A stretch of DNA of 64,000 nucleotides from Pseudomonadota bacterium (GCA_027592275.1 JAQCKF010000006.1:62001-126000), one strand, 5' to 3'; counted from the first letter of the stretch, positions 18,356 to 28,370 are shown. Made by a program: numbers and translations. Notes: generated by a model from the letters alone, not told the origin.

Positions 18356-19198
18356 ATGAATTTTACCGGTACCGAAGAATACGTAGCGACAAATGAATTG
18401 CAGTTGGCCGTCAATGCGGCAATTGCCCTACAGAAACCATTATTGATTAAAGGCGAGCCCGGTACGGGTAAGACCATGTTGGCAGAGCAGATCGCCAAAT
18501 CCTTGAACCTGCCTCTGATCCAATGGCATATCAAATCGACGACGAAGGCGCAGCAAGGCCTCTATGAATACGATGCGGTCTCACGATTGCGCGATTCGCA
18601 GTTAGGCGACGACAAGGTTCACGATATTGGCAACTATATCGTGCCCGGCAAACTCTGGGAGTCTTTTGAATCCGGCGATCAGTCAATATTGCTGATCGAT
18701 GAAATAGATAAAGCCGATATCGAGTTTCCAAACGACTTACTGTTGGAGCTCGATAAAATGGAATTTTTCGTCTACGAGACGAAGGAATTGATTAAGGCGA
18801 AAACACGGCCCATCGTTATCATTACAAGCAATAACGAGAAAGAGCTCCCCGATGCCTTTCTTCGGCGCTGCTTCTTTCACTACATCGAGTTTCCAGATCC
18901 TCAGACGATGGAAAAAATAGTCGATGTGCATTACCCGAATCTCAAGAAAGATCTACTCTCACAAGCGATGGATGTGTTTTTCGATGTGCGGAAAATACCC
19001 GGCTTGAAGAAAAAGCCATCAACGTCCGAGTTGATCGACTGGCTGAAGCTACTAATGGCTGATGACATTCCAGAAGATGTGCTGAAGAATCACAGCGCAA
19101 AGAATGCTATCCCACCTCTGTATGGCGCGCTGTTAAAGAACGAGCAAGATGTGCACCTATTAGAGAAATTGGCCTTCATGCATAGAGCTAAGAGCTAG
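18356..19198 (+). CDS. MoxR-family AAA+ ATPase
   Basis: This 280-residue chaperone-like ATPase has Walker A GEPGTGKTML (33-42), Walker B SILLIDEIDKAD and sensor 1 IVIITSNNEKELPDAFLRRC. The ATG at 18356 is preceded by a TTG in frame, and GGAAAA lies at a good distance from the ATG. MoxR proteins act with VWA-domain partners to mature or remodel protein complexes. The partner gene follows after 40 bases. The branch is the one paired with CoxE-like VWA proteins, whose target is usually unknown. Confidence 0.88.
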   Translation: MNFTGTEEYVATNELQLAVNAAIALQKPLLIKGEPGTGKTMLAEQIAKSLNLPLIQWHIKSTTKAQQGLYEYDAVSRLRDSQLGDDKVHDIGNYIVPGKLWESFESGDQSILLIDEIDKADIEFPNDLLLELDKMEFFVYETKELIKAKTRPIVIITSNNEKELPDAFLRRCFFHYIEFPDPQTMEKIVDVHYPNLKKDLLSQAMDVFFDVRKIPGLKKKPSTSELIDWLKLLMADDIPEDVLKNHSAKNAIPPLYGALLKNEQDVHLLEKLAFMHRAKS

Positions 19199-19238
19199 TC
19201 TAGTACAGCCCGATTTTTGACTTGGCAGAGACTCAGTT

Positions 19239-20417
19239 ATGCTGATTAATTTTTTTATGACCCTCAAACAGGAGCGGCTTCCGGTCTCCTTCACCGAACT
19301 ATTCTCCCTGCTTGAATGTCTGAAGCAAAATGTGATCTTCGCGAATGTCGAAGATTTCTACTACCTGTCACGTATGTGCTTCGTCAAAGACGAAAAGAAC
19401 TTCGATAAGTTCGATATAGCCTTTGGCAAATATTTCGAGAACGTCGATGCTATCAACGAACTTGCGATGTACCAGATTCCTGATGATTGGCTGCGTAAGC
19501 AAATGGAGTCGATGCTAAGCGATGAAGAGAAAGCCAAGATCGAGGCGTTGGGCGGATTAGAGGAGCTCATGGAAGAATTCCGAAAGCGAATGGAAGAGCA
19601 GAAAAAGAGACACGAAGGCGGTAATAAGTGGGTCGGTACTGGAGGCACATCACCGTTTGGGGCTTATGGCTACAATCCCGAAGGAATTCGCATCGGTCAG
19701 GAAGGAGGGCGCAATGGGAGTGCCGTCAAAGTTTGGGACAAGCGTAACTATCGCGATCTCGATGATTCTGTAGAGATCGGAACAAGAAATATCAAGATGG
19801 CCCTGCGCCGGCTGCGTAAATTCGCAAGAACCGGAGCAGCGGAAGAGTTGGATATTAGCGATACCATTTCATCGACAGCGAAAAATGCGGGACTCCTCGA
19901 CATCAAGATGGTGCCAGAGCGTCACAATTCCGTGAAAGTCTTGCTGTTTTTCGATGTAGGTGGATCGATGGATCCGCACGTCAAATTATGCGAAGAATTG
20001 TTCTCCGCCGCGCGAACAGAGTTTAAGCATCTTAAGTATTTCTATTTTCACAACTTCATCTACGAATCTGTGTGGTCAAAGAGTATCCGACGCCATGCGG
20101 AGACAACGTCGACGTTTGACATACTTCATAAGTATTCCAAAGACTACAAAGTTATATTCGTGGGAGACGCTACTATGGCTCCCTATGAGGTAACTCATGT
20201 CGGAGGTAGTATCGAGCATTACAACGATGAGGCGGGCGCAGTTTGGATAAAGCGACTCACAGATGTTTTTGATAATGTAGTCTGGATCAATCCAACACCT
20301 AAAGATTTTTGGGAGCACAGCTACTCTATCGAAGTGGTAAGAGAGCTCGTAGAAGACCGAATGTTCCCTCTTTCTGTGAAGGGTCTGGAAGAAGCCATGA
20401 CCCTGTTGACGAAGTAA
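19239..20417 (+). CDS. VWA domain-containing protein, CoxE-like
   Basis: This 392-residue cytoplasmic partner of the MoxR ATPase has an N-terminal region rich in charged helices (MLINFFMTLKQERLPVSFTE, then EELMEEFRKRMEEQKKRHEG). A VWA domain begins at about 230. Its MIDAS motif reads FFDVGGSMD (residues 238-245), so the first Ser of DxSxS is Gly. The other MIDAS side chains are not assigned. Together with MoxR it forms a predicted metal-dependent remodelling pair. The stop overlaps the fadD-like start as TAATG. Confidence 0.85.
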   Translation: MLINFFMTLKQERLPVSFTELFSLLECLKQNVIFANVEDFYYLSRMCFVKDEKNFDKFDIAFGKYFENVDAINELAMYQIPDDWLRKQMESMLSDEEKAKIEALGGLEELMEEFRKRMEEQKKRHEGGNKWVGTGGTSPFGAYGYNPEGIRIGQEGGRNGSAVKVWDKRNYRDLDDSVEIGTRNIKMALRRLRKFARTGAAEELDISDTISSTAKNAGLLDIKMVPERHNSVKVLLFFDVGGSMDPHVKLCEELFSAARTEFKHLKYFYFHNFIYESVWSKSIRRHAETTSTFDILHKYSKDYKVIFVGDATMAPYEVTHVGGSIEHYNDEAGAVWIKRLTDVFDNVVWINPTPKDFWEHSYSIEVVRELVEDRMFPLSVKGLEEAMTLLTK

Positions 20418-22060
20418 TGACTATGATTGAGAAACTTAAGCCCGATCTGCGTCCTGAAAGATTTTCAAAGCTATCACAGGTAGTCAGCGATTTCTGTAGC
20501 GAACACTCAGAATTGCCTGCGTTCACATGCTTCGGAAGAACTTTAGATTACAGTGAGGTCGACGAGTTAAGCGACCGCTTGGCACACTACCTAATTACTC
20601 AAACCAGTCTCAAGCCTGGCGATAGAATAGCAATCCAACTGCCGAATATTCTTCAATTTCCTATCGCTTTCTATGGAGCGACTCGAGCAGGATTGGTAGT
20701 AGTCAATACGAATCCTCTGTACACAGTTCAAGAGATGGCACATCAGTTTAAAGACTCGAGTGTTAAAGGCATCGTGATACTGTCTAACTTCTGCGCCAAG
20801 CTAGCAGAAATCTTACCCGAAACCGAAATCGACACAATCATAGTGACTCAGCTGGGTGATGTTCAGAAGCCTTTCAAGCGTCTTCTACTGAATTTCACCA
20901 TCAAAACGATTCGGAAATTAGTGCCAGCGTACTCCTTGAGTAACACGATAGACTTCCAAACAGTAATCAGCACGGAAGTACCTAAATTCAATTACCCCGA
21001 ATCAGGGCAGGGCGATGACATTGCTTTGATTTTGTATACCGGAGGTACCACTGGTGTCGCTAAGGGTGCCATGCTGAGCCACAATAATTTGATTACTAAT
21101 ATGATGCAGCTACGTTCTCGCTGTCTCGGCGTGATCGAGGATAAGATTGAAAACATCCTAGCTCCGTTGCCGCTGTATCACAGCTATGCATTTCTACTGA
21201 ACTGCCTCACCATGCCCTTTGCTGGCAATCACAATATCTTGGTACCAAACCCAAGAGACACAGCTGGGCTAATTAAGCTGTTCAAGCAGTGGCCTGTTAG
21301 TGGGTTTGTGGGGATCAATACCTTGTATCTTGCTCTGCTGCGGCACGAGAATTTTTCTAGCATCGATTTTAGCACCATGAAATTTTGCGGCGCGGGTGGC
21401 ATGGCCATGACGACGTCTATTAGTGAAGAATGGGTTAAGGCGACGAATAGCCCAGTCTATGAGGGGTATGGCTTAACGGAGTGCTCGCCGGTTGTAGCCG
21501 TTAATTTCCCAGGCAGGGAGCGTGCAGGTACCGTGGGTCCTGTGGTGCCCGAGACCGAAACAATGGTCGTCAATGATGATGGCGTTGAGGTTGCCGCAGG
21601 CGAGCGGGGAGAGCTTTGGGTTCGCGGACCGCAAGTTATGCGCGGTTACTGGCAGCACGATCAAGAGACGGCTGAAGCGCTGACTGACGATGGCTGGTTT
21701 AAGACAGGCGATTATGCAGAAATCAGTGATGATGGCTATATCTCTATCGTCGATCGAAAGAAGAACATGATCCTTGTCTCAGGCTTTAATGTCTTTCCTA
21801 ACGAAATCGAAGATTGGGTCAATCGGCACCCTGATGTTGTAGAGAGCGCCGCAATCGGTGTTCCATCAGAAAAAACCGGTGAGTCCATCAAACTTTTCAT
21901 TGTGCCGAGCAAGAAAGATATTGATCTCGATTCTGTTCGGGCACATTGCAAGCAAGGTCTGACTGCTTACAAGTTGCCTCGAGAATTTGTCCTAATCGAG
22001 GACATTCCAAAATCAATAATTGGGAAAATCCTACATAGGGAATTGCGCGACAAAGCCTAG
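20417..22060 (+). CDS. fadD: Long-chain fatty acid-CoA ligase (FadD-like)
   Basis: This enzyme activates fatty acids to acyl-CoA with ATP at the inner membrane. The protein has 547 residues from the ATG at 20417. The AMP-binding motif is ILYTGGTTGVAKGAMLSHNN (about residue 204), followed by YEGYGLTECSPVV, the FACS motif GWFKTGDYAEISDDGYISIV and the C-terminal SIIGKILHRELR. The frame is open upstream inside the VWA gene, but the family N-terminus fits this start. Overlap with the VWA stop indicates coupled translation, an unusual association for fadD. Confidence 0.92.
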   Translation: MTMIEKLKPDLRPERFSKLSQVVSDFCSEHSELPAFTCFGRTLDYSEVDELSDRLAHYLITQTSLKPGDRIAIQLPNILQFPIAFYGATRAGLVVVNTNPLYTVQEMAHQFKDSSVKGIVILSNFCAKLAEILPETEIDTIIVTQLGDVQKPFKRLLLNFTIKTIRKLVPAYSLSNTIDFQTVISTEVPKFNYPESGQGDDIALILYTGGTTGVAKGAMLSHNNLITNMMQLRSRCLGVIEDKIENILAPLPLYHSYAFLLNCLTMPFAGNHNILVPNPRDTAGLIKLFKQWPVSGFVGINTLYLALLRHENFSSIDFSTMKFCGAGGMAMTTSISEEWVKATNSPVYEGYGLTECSPVVAVNFPGRERAGTVGPVVPETETMVVNDDGVEVAAGERGELWVRGPQVMRGYWQHDQETAEALTDDGWFKTGDYAEISDDGYISIVDRKKNMILVSGFNVFPNEIEDWVNRHPDVVESAAIGVPSEKTGESIKLFIVPSKKDIDLDSVRAHCKQGLTAYKLPREFVLIEDIPKSIIGKILHRELRDKA

Positions 22061-22119
22061 CCCAGGCCCTGTTACAATAGTGTAGTAACCCCTAGTCTAA
22101 ATCCGAAAACGGAAAAATC

Positions 22120-25100
22120 GTGTTAGATTCGTTGAAGCAGAAGCTCGATACTTGTCAGCTCGCAGATGTTTTTCGTTTGCAGAATACGCTAAGCAAGATT
22201 CAGCGTGGTAATTTGTCCCAGAAGGATCTCGCATCATCGATAGCCGCGACTGCGGCTGCAATCGAAAAGTCTCAGCGCGCCTGTGAATTAAGACGCGCAG
22301 CGATTCCAGCAAAGATTGTTTATCCAGAAAACCTTCCCGTTAGTGCTCGTGCGAGTGAAATCACAGAATTACTCGGTAAGCACCAAGTGCTCATCGTCGC
22401 TGGAGACACCGGCTCTGGAAAGACCACTCAACTACCAAAGATCTGTCTCGATGCTGGTTTTGGTGTGCGCGGGCTTATTGGTCATACCCAACCCAGGCGA
22501 TTGGCAGCACTATCAGTAGCGAATCGAATCGCCGATGAACTTGGTGTAGAGATTGGAGGCGGAGTCGGTTCACAAATACGATTCAAGGATAATACCAGTG
22601 AGCAGAGCTTTCTGAAATTAATGACGGACGGCATCTTGCTCGCCGAGATTCAACAAGACAAGTTTCTCAATAAATATGAAGTGCTGATTATCGATGAGGC
22701 GCACGAACGTTCGCTGAACATCGATTTCCTTCTTGGCTATCTTAAGCAGCTCTTGCAGAAGCGTAAGAATCTCAAGCTAATAGTGACTTCGGCAACTATC
22801 GATGTTGAGAAATTCTCCAAGCATTTTGACAATGCGCCAATTGTCGCGGTATCTGGAAGAACCTATCCAGTAGAGACTCGATATGCACCTCTCGTGGAAT
22901 CCTCAACAGAGCAGATTGACGAAGACCTACAGATTGATGGAATAATCAAAGCCGTCGAAGATATTGCAAAGAGTGACAAAAAGAAGGGCTCGTCCAGCGG
23001 CGATATTCTGGTTTTTCTCAGCAGTGAACGAGAGATACGTGCCACAGCGACGAAGCTGCGTAAGCAAAAGTATCAGGACGTCGACATCCTGCCATTGTAT
23101 GGAAGGCTGCGTTATTCAGAGCAAGTTAAAATATTCAAACCGGGGCGGGGCAGAAAGATTGTCTTGGCCACGAATGTTGCCGAAACATCGATTACAGTTC
23201 CTGGTATCAACTATGTTATCGATACGGGCCTTGCGCGAATAAGCCGTTACAGCTTGCAGAGTAAGGTTCAGCGTCTGCCTATCGAGGCTATCTCTCAAGC
23301 GAGCGCGAATCAGCGCAAAGGGCGTTGCGGTCGCATGGCCGACGGTGTCTGTATCCGTTTGTATGCACAAAGTGATTTCGAATCGAGACCGGAATTTACC
23401 GATCCGGAAATCATGCGAACGAACCTCGCCTCTGTCATATTACGCATGAAGTACCTGCGCCTCGGAGAAATTGAACAATTTCCTTTCCTGGATGCCCCGG
23501 AACCTAGAGCTATTAACGAAGGAATAAAGCTGCTCATAGAGCTAGATGCTCTAACTCATTCACGACAATTGACGCCCAGCGGCCGCAAGATGGCTGTCCT
23601 ACCAGTTGATCCCAGATACGCGCGAATGTTAATTACGGCGAGTACGCAAAATTGCCTGCGCGAACTGCAGATCATAGTGAGTGCGCTGGGTATTCAAGAC
23701 CCAAGAGAAATATCTAGCGATAACAGGCAGCAAGCTAAGCAGCAACTAGCCGAATTCGATCATGAAGATTCCGATTTTTTAAGCCTAGTAAAATTATGGG
23801 AAGACTACGAGAAGAAAAGGCAGGATCTGAATCAGGGTCAGCTACGAAAGCACTGCAAGAAATACTTTCTCTCTTATATGCGCATGCGGGAATGGCGTGA
23901 GGTTCATCATCAGTTACTTCTCTCCTGCCAGAAACTCGATCTTCGACTGAATCGGGAGGTGGGTGATTATGAGGCGATTCATAAAAGCTTGATCAGTGGC
24001 TCCTTAAACCAGATAGCGAAGCGATTAGATGGACGGAGTTTTCGAGGGAATAGGAATAAGACCTTCTCCTTGTTCTCGACTTCAGTCCTGGCCAACAAAG
24101 GCGCGAAGTGGATAGTGAGCGGCGAGCAGATTGAGACGTCGCAGACTTTTGCAACAACCGCTGCCAAGATTCAACCCGAGTGGATTGAAGAAATGGCCTT
24201 ACATCTCGTGAAACGAGAATATTTTGAGCCGCACTGGAGCAAGAAACGTCAGCAGGTAATGGCCTATGAGAAGGTGCAACTCTATGGTTTAGTGATCATT
24301 GAGAAGGCTCTGCTAAGTTATAGCAAGATTGACCCCAAAATCTCCAGAATGCTATTTATTCAAGAGGGATTGATTACGGGCGAAGTTTCTACCGACTTAA
24401 AGGTTTATCACCGGAATCGCAAATTTCTGGCCTTACTTGCGAAACAAGAAGAAAAAATGCGCAGACCAGACCTGCTAGTAGCCGAGCGCGATGTCGCGGC
24501 ATTCTATGAGCAGCGCCTGCCAGAGACTGTGTGCTCCACTCGTGACTTAGCTGCATGGGTTCGCAAGCAAGGCGAGTCTGCCGAAAAATCCCTATTGATG
24601 ACTGTTGATAACCTGATCGACTCGGATACTGCTATGGACGCGCTACATTCTTTCCCGGATGCGGCTGCGGTACACAAGAATAATCTGCGCCTTGAGTACG
24701 TTTTTGAGCCAGGCAGCGAAGTTGACGGAGCCACCTTGGAAGTACCCGTAGAGATGGTTAGTCAGCTACAGCAGGCCGACCTCGACTGGGCTGTGCCGGG
24801 CAACCTAGTTGAAAAATGTACAGCTCTTATTAAGGGTTTGCCGAAATCTCGTCGTAAAAACTTTATACCGGTGAATGCGTTTGTCGCACAGGCTTGTGAA
24901 CAGATGTCGAGTAAGGACGGGGATCTAATTACCTCCCTGCTAGCTCAAATTCGCAATCTAAAGGGCCTAGAGCTGGATAGAGCGGAGTTCGAACAGATAC
25001 AGCTGCCTGCGCATCTGAACACCAAGATTCGAGTATCAAGGGGCTCAGAGAAGGAGATTGCGTTTGCGGGTAGTATTCGTGAGGTTCGGGAGCAGTTACA

Positions 25101-26046
25101 ACGGCTGGGTTTGGTGGAAAGCGGTGATAATAGCCCTTCCTCGGGTGATGTAAGTCACAAGGCCAGGGAAGATTCTGGTTATAATCATCCCCTAGAAGCA
25201 ACGGGTGCTAAAGATTGGGCATTTGAGGATCTGCCAGAGCAAGTAGAAATCGGTGAATCCTTAAAGCTAATACGCTTTCCGGCTCTTGTCGACGAGGGTG
25301 AAACTGTTGGAGTGTGTCTGTTTTCCGACAAATTCATCGCACAACAAAAGCACAAGCAAGGGCTAGTGAAGCTATACCAGTTGAGGAGCATTCAGCAGCA
25401 TAATCAGCTGAAGAAGAAGTTCGTCAGACTAGCCGATACGTTAGTGCTGAAAGCACCTTTCCCACTGGGTCAGTTAGCACTAGATGCGACATGGATAAGT
25501 TATATAGCGGCATTCGATCTCGATGGCTCGATGCCGCGTAGCAGACTAGAATTCGAGCAGCGCTTAAACGGGGGCAAGTCCAAAGTTCTTAGCCTCGCGG
25601 AAAAAATCGAATCGATCTTTATTCAAGTAATGAACGAGCACTATGAAATAGGCCGCGTAGTATTGGGTCTTAAGAAGGGTGCTCTGGCCTACGTCGCTGA
25701 AGATGTAGAAAACCAGCTTAGTGATCTCCTTCATGAAGGCTTTCTCTCTGAAACCGGTCTGGTGTGGTTTACTCAGTATCCTCGGTACTTAAAAGCGCTG
25801 TCGATACGTTTGAATAAAGCCCCTCACATGGGGGATAAAGACTGGCCTAACACGGAACTGCTTTCTCAGTATCAAGTCAGATATAGCGGCATGAAAGCAA
25901 AAGCAGCGGGTAATTATACAGAGGAATTGCTTACTCTTCGCTGGATGCTGGAAGAGTTTAGAGTGTCATTATTCGCACAAACATTAGGGACACACATCCC
26001 CGTTTCCGAAAAGCGGTTAGATAAGCAGTTTAAAAAAGTACTTTAA
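22120..26046 (+). CDS. hrpA: ATP-dependent RNA helicase HrpA
   Basis: This large DEAH-box helicase of 1308 residues, the usual HrpA size, acts in mRNA processing and ribosome rescue in E. coli. Motif I is GDTGSGKTTQLPK (about 95), motif II is DEAHERSLN (about 192), motif III is TSATID, and motif VI is SQASANQRKGRCGR. The helicase-associated and OB-fold domains follow, then the long HrpA-specific C-terminal region (DUF3418). The start is GTG at 22120 after GGAAAAA. It is followed after 32 bases by an mlaA-like gene. Confidence 0.96.
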   Translation: MLDSLKQKLDTCQLADVFRLQNTLSKIQRGNLSQKDLASSIAATAAAIEKSQRACELRRAAIPAKIVYPENLPVSARASEITELLGKHQVLIVAGDTGSGKTTQLPKICLDAGFGVRGLIGHTQPRRLAALSVANRIADELGVEIGGGVGSQIRFKDNTSEQSFLKLMTDGILLAEIQQDKFLNKYEVLIIDEAHERSLNIDFLLGYLKQLLQKRKNLKLIVTSATIDVEKFSKHFDNAPIVAVSGRTYPVETRYAPLVESSTEQIDEDLQIDGIIKAVEDIAKSDKKKGSSSGDILVFLSSEREIRATATKLRKQKYQDVDILPLYGRLRYSEQVKIFKPGRGRKIVLATNVAETSITVPGINYVIDTGLARISRYSLQSKVQRLPIEAISQASANQRKGRCGRMADGVCIRLYAQSDFESRPEFTDPEIMRTNLASVILRMKYLRLGEIEQFPFLDAPEPRAINEGIKLLIELDALTHSRQLTPSGRKMAVLPVDPRYARMLITASTQNCLRELQIIVSALGIQDPREISSDNRQQAKQQLAEFDHEDSDFLSLVKLWEDYEKKRQDLNQGQLRKHCKKYFLSYMRMREWREVHHQLLLSCQKLDLRLNREVGDYEAIHKSLISGSLNQIAKRLDGRSFRGNRNKTFSLFSTSVLANKGAKWIVSGEQIETSQTFATTAAKIQPEWIEEMALHLVKREYFEPHWSKKRQQVMAYEKVQLYGLVIIEKALLSYSKIDPKISRMLFIQEGLITGEVSTDLKVYHRNRKFLALLAKQEEKMRRPDLLVAERDVAAFYEQRLPETVCSTRDLAAWVRKQGESAEKSLLMTVDNLIDSDTAMDALHSFPDAAAVHKNNLRLEYVFEPGSEVDGATLEVPVEMVSQLQQADLDWAVPGNLVEKCTALIKGLPKSRRKNFIPVNAFVAQACEQMSSKDGDLITSLLAQIRNLKGLELDRAEFEQIQLPAHLNTKIRVSRGSEKEIAFAGSIREVREQLQRLGLVESGDNSPSSGDVSHKAREDSGYNHPLEATGAKDWAFEDLPEQVEIGESLKLIRFPALVDEGETVGVCLFSDKFIAQQKHKQGLVKLYQLRSIQQHNQLKKKFVRLADTLVLKAPFPLGQLALDATWISYIAAFDLDGSMPRSRLEFEQRLNGGKSKVLSLAEKIESIFIQVMNEHYEIGRVVLGLKKGALAYVAEDVENQLSDLLHEGFLSETGLVWFTQYPRYLKALSIRLNKAPHMGDKDWPNTELLSQYQVRYSGMKAKAAGNYTEELLTLRWMLEEFRVSLFAQTLGTHIPVSEKRLDKQFKKVL

Positions 26047-26078
26047 TTAAATCAGCTGATTAGTTACTAATATATATC

Positions 26079-26807
26079 GTGAAAACTTCTAGAAAAAGAC
26101 AGACTTCAAAGACTATAAAGCATTCGTTTGCGCTATTGCTGCTGCTTTGTGTTTTTGTAGTAAGCCCGGCAACTGCGCAGACTGATGATCCTTGGAGAGA
26201 AACGAACCAGCGGCTATTTAAGCTAAATGATTATTTCGACCAACTAATCGTTGGGCCTGTTGCCTCCAGTTATACCTTATTCATACCCAGAGTCGCACGA
26301 CAAGGAGTTCGTAATTTCTTTAGCAATATCGATGATATCAATGTCTTAGTAAACGACTTACTGCAGCTTAAACTAGACGCCGCCATGAATGACTCGGGCA
26401 GACTTTTGGTCAACTCAACACTGGGCTTGGCCGGCATTCTTGATGTCGCCAGCGGTTTTGGCCTTTATAAGAATGAGGAAGACTTCGGACAGACTTTAGG
26501 TCATTGGGGAGTTGGTTCCGGGCCTTACGTCATGCTCCCTGTGTTCGGGGCGAGCAATGTTAGAGATTCTTTCGGCCTAGTTCTGGATACCTTGTTCAAC
26601 CCAATTCAATATCTTGATGAGGAATCATTACGTCTCACCTTGTTTTTGGTGAAGGAAACCGATTCACGCTCAGGCCTGCTCGCGTTGGATGAGTTGATAA
26701 CGGGTGACCGCTATCTGTTTGTGCGCGAAGCCTATGTGCAGCGAAGAGAGTACTTGGTGACTGACGGTCAGGTTGAAGATGAGTTTGGCGATTTTGGCGA
26801 TTTCTAA
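26079..26807 (+). CDS. mlaA: MlaA/VacJ family protein without a lipobox
   Basis: MlaA removes misplaced phospholipids from the outer membrane outer leaflet, with OmpC/F and MlaC. The 242-residue protein matches the family well (WRETNQRLFKLNDYFDQLI, then NFFSNIDDINVLVNDLLQ, FGQTLGHWGVGSGPYVMLPV and FNPIQYLD). The N-terminus is a signal peptide, about 1-34, ending SPATAQ. The only cysteine lies inside the hydrophobic core (LLLLCVFVV) and does not fit a lipobox. It would thus be cleaved by signal peptidase I and not lipidated. The start is GTG at 26079. The rest of the mla genes are not here. Confidence 0.85.
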   Translation: MKTSRKRQTSKTIKHSFALLLLLCVFVVSPATAQTDDPWRETNQRLFKLNDYFDQLIVGPVASSYTLFIPRVARQGVRNFFSNIDDINVLVNDLLQLKLDAAMNDSGRLLVNSTLGLAGILDVASGFGLYKNEEDFGQTLGHWGVGSGPYVMLPVFGASNVRDSFGLVLDTLFNPIQYLDEESLRLTLFLVKETDSRSGLLALDELITGDRYLFVREAYVQRREYLVTDGQVEDEFGDFGDF

Positions 26808-26844
26808 ACAGCAGGATTACACTGGCGAATGTGTTAGATTCTGC

Positions 26845-27303
26845 CTAGGCGATCCTGACTTTGAGTTTTGTTTTAATGAAGTCGCTATGAGAAACGTAGA
26901 TCAGCTCCGATACCTTCCGTATTAGATGATCCTCGTATTTATCTAGTCGCTTGTCGGAGAAGGCGATGCGCCACATGTTCTCAATCAGTCCTACCTTCTG
27001 CTCATAATCGTAGCTATCGTTTATCAATTTAGTGAATTCGTAGAGAGAGGTGGCCTCAAAAGCCTCATCCTTCGCTAGCTGGGTGAGTTCTTCAAGGTCT
27101 GACTCCGCAATATTGTAACTTTGCTGTAGCACCGCCATGAACTCTTGGTGCTCACGTTCGTCAAGCTCGTGGTCAGAATTCATTACCTCGACTAGCAGTG
27201 CGGCGCAGGTGAGATCGACCCTACTCATTGCCGAGCTAGGCGCTTCTTCTTCCTCTTTTTTGGTCAGTTTGTTTTCAAAAAAACTTTTAATCGATTCGAC
27301 CAC
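26845..27303 (-). CDS. TerB-like protein
   Basis: This 152-residue, helical, acidic protein has the TerB-fold pattern: CAALLVEVMNSDHELDERE, then AVLQQSYNIAESDLEEL, then MWRIAFSDKRLDKYEDHLIR. The paired acidic loops (SDHELD, SDKRLD) may bind metal. TerB was named for tellurite resistance, but lone chromosomal copies like this have no proven role. I chose GTG at 27303 (MVESIKSFF) because a GAGGAAG site lies 7 bases upstream. It lies 41 bases after dusA on the same strand, so they may share a transcript. Confidence 0.75.
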   Translation of the reverse strand: MVESIKSFFENKLTKKEEEEAPSSAMSRVDLTCAALLVEVMNSDHELDEREHQEFMAVLQQSYNIAESDLEELTQLAKDEAFEATSLYEFTKLINDSYDYEQKVGLIENMWRIAFSDKRLDKYEDHLIRKVSELIYVSHSDFIKTKLKVRIA

Positions 27304-27344
27304 GTAATTCTTCCTCAACAAAGATTGAATGAGCTGGTGCTGTC

Positions 27345-28370
27345 CTAGTCTACGTAGGTAATAGCATCGAGTAAAACGCCAATGTCAGCGGTGTTTTTAT
27401 AGCTATTTTCACTTAGATGGCGGCGAAATTGTTTGCCCCCTTTTTGCCCCTTGTACAGGCCTAGAATATGTCGCGTCATGTAATGCAGTGGAGTGCCGCG
27501 CTCTAACTCTTTCTCGATATAGGGTATGAATTTCTGTAGTGTTTCGGTGCGTGTCTGCGCATTCGTAGCAGCGCCAAAGAAAACAGCGTCCACCTCGTTT
27601 AGTATGAATGGATTCTGATAAGCTTCTCTTCCCAGCATAACGCCATCTGTCTTTTTGAGAAGTGACTGCGCATCCTGAAGTGTTTTAATTCCACCGTTTA
27701 TGATGATCGAAAGCTCTGGGAAGGCTTGCTTCACAGCAAAAACGCTAGCGTATTTCAGTGGTGGTATCTCGCGATTCTCTTTCGGGCTAAGGCCTGACAG
27801 GATCGCCTTGCGCGCATGCACTATAAACGTGTTACATCCAGCATCAGCTACCGTGCCGATAAAGTCCTCTAGTTCTTCCTGCGAGTCGCGATCGTCAATG
27901 CCTATACGGCACTTTACGGTAACCGGTAAGCTAACACTCGCCATCATACTGCTTACACACTTCGCGACGAGTTGGGGTTCTGCCATTAAACACGCACCGA
28001 AGGCGCCAGACTGAACTCTATCGCTCGGGCAGCCGACATTAAGGTTTATCTCATCATATCCTGCCCGTTCTGCGAGGACAGCTGCCTCAGCCAGCTCGAC
28101 AGGATTGCTGCCGCCCAATTGCAAGGCGACGGGATGTTCGTCCTGGCTATGCTGCAACAGATATTGCGCATCACCATGCTTGAGTGCAGCGCTCGTCACC
28201 ATCTCGGTATAGAGTAGGGTGTGCTCGGAAAGCTGGCGAAGGAATACGCGATCGTGACGGTCTGTCCAATCCATCATCGGCGCAACGCAAAAGCGATGAC
28301 TAAGACCAGTGGCTGTGTCTGCAACTTCGCTATCTGGGGACTGTTTGTTCGCGCTGTTCAAAGAATGCAC
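27345..28370 (-). CDS. dusA: tRNA-dihydrouridine synthase A
   Basis: DusA is an FMN enzyme that makes dihydrouridine in the tRNA D loop. The protein has 341 residues. It shows RFCVAPMMDWTDRHDRVFLR, which binds FMN, and the catalytic cysteine (114) in INLNVGCPSDRVQSGAFG. Further motifs are VKCRIGIDDRDS and ARKAILSGLSPKENREIPPL, typical of the A subfamily. It is divergent from gltX. A TerB-like gene follows. Confidence 0.95.
   Translation of the reverse strand: MHSLNSANKQSPDSEVADTATGLSHRFCVAPMMDWTDRHDRVFLRQLSEHTLLYTEMVTSAALKHGDAQYLLQHSQDEHPVALQLGGSNPVELAEAAVLAERAGYDEINLNVGCPSDRVQSGAFGACLMAEPQLVAKCVSSMMASVSLPVTVKCRIGIDDRDSQEELEDFIGTVADAGCNTFIVHARKAILSGLSPKENREIPPLKYASVFAVKQAFPELSIIINGGIKTLQDAQSLLKKTDGVMLGREAYQNPFILNEVDAVFFGAATNAQTRTETLQKFIPYIEKELERGTPLHYMTRHILGLYKGQKGGKQFRRHLSENSYKNTADIGVLLDAITYVD

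Noticed and set aside
20309-20416. N-terminal extension of the acyl-CoA synthetase into the VWA gene
   Set aside because: The extension is out of frame with the real VWA protein and has no family match. The ATG at 20417 gives the normal N-terminus.
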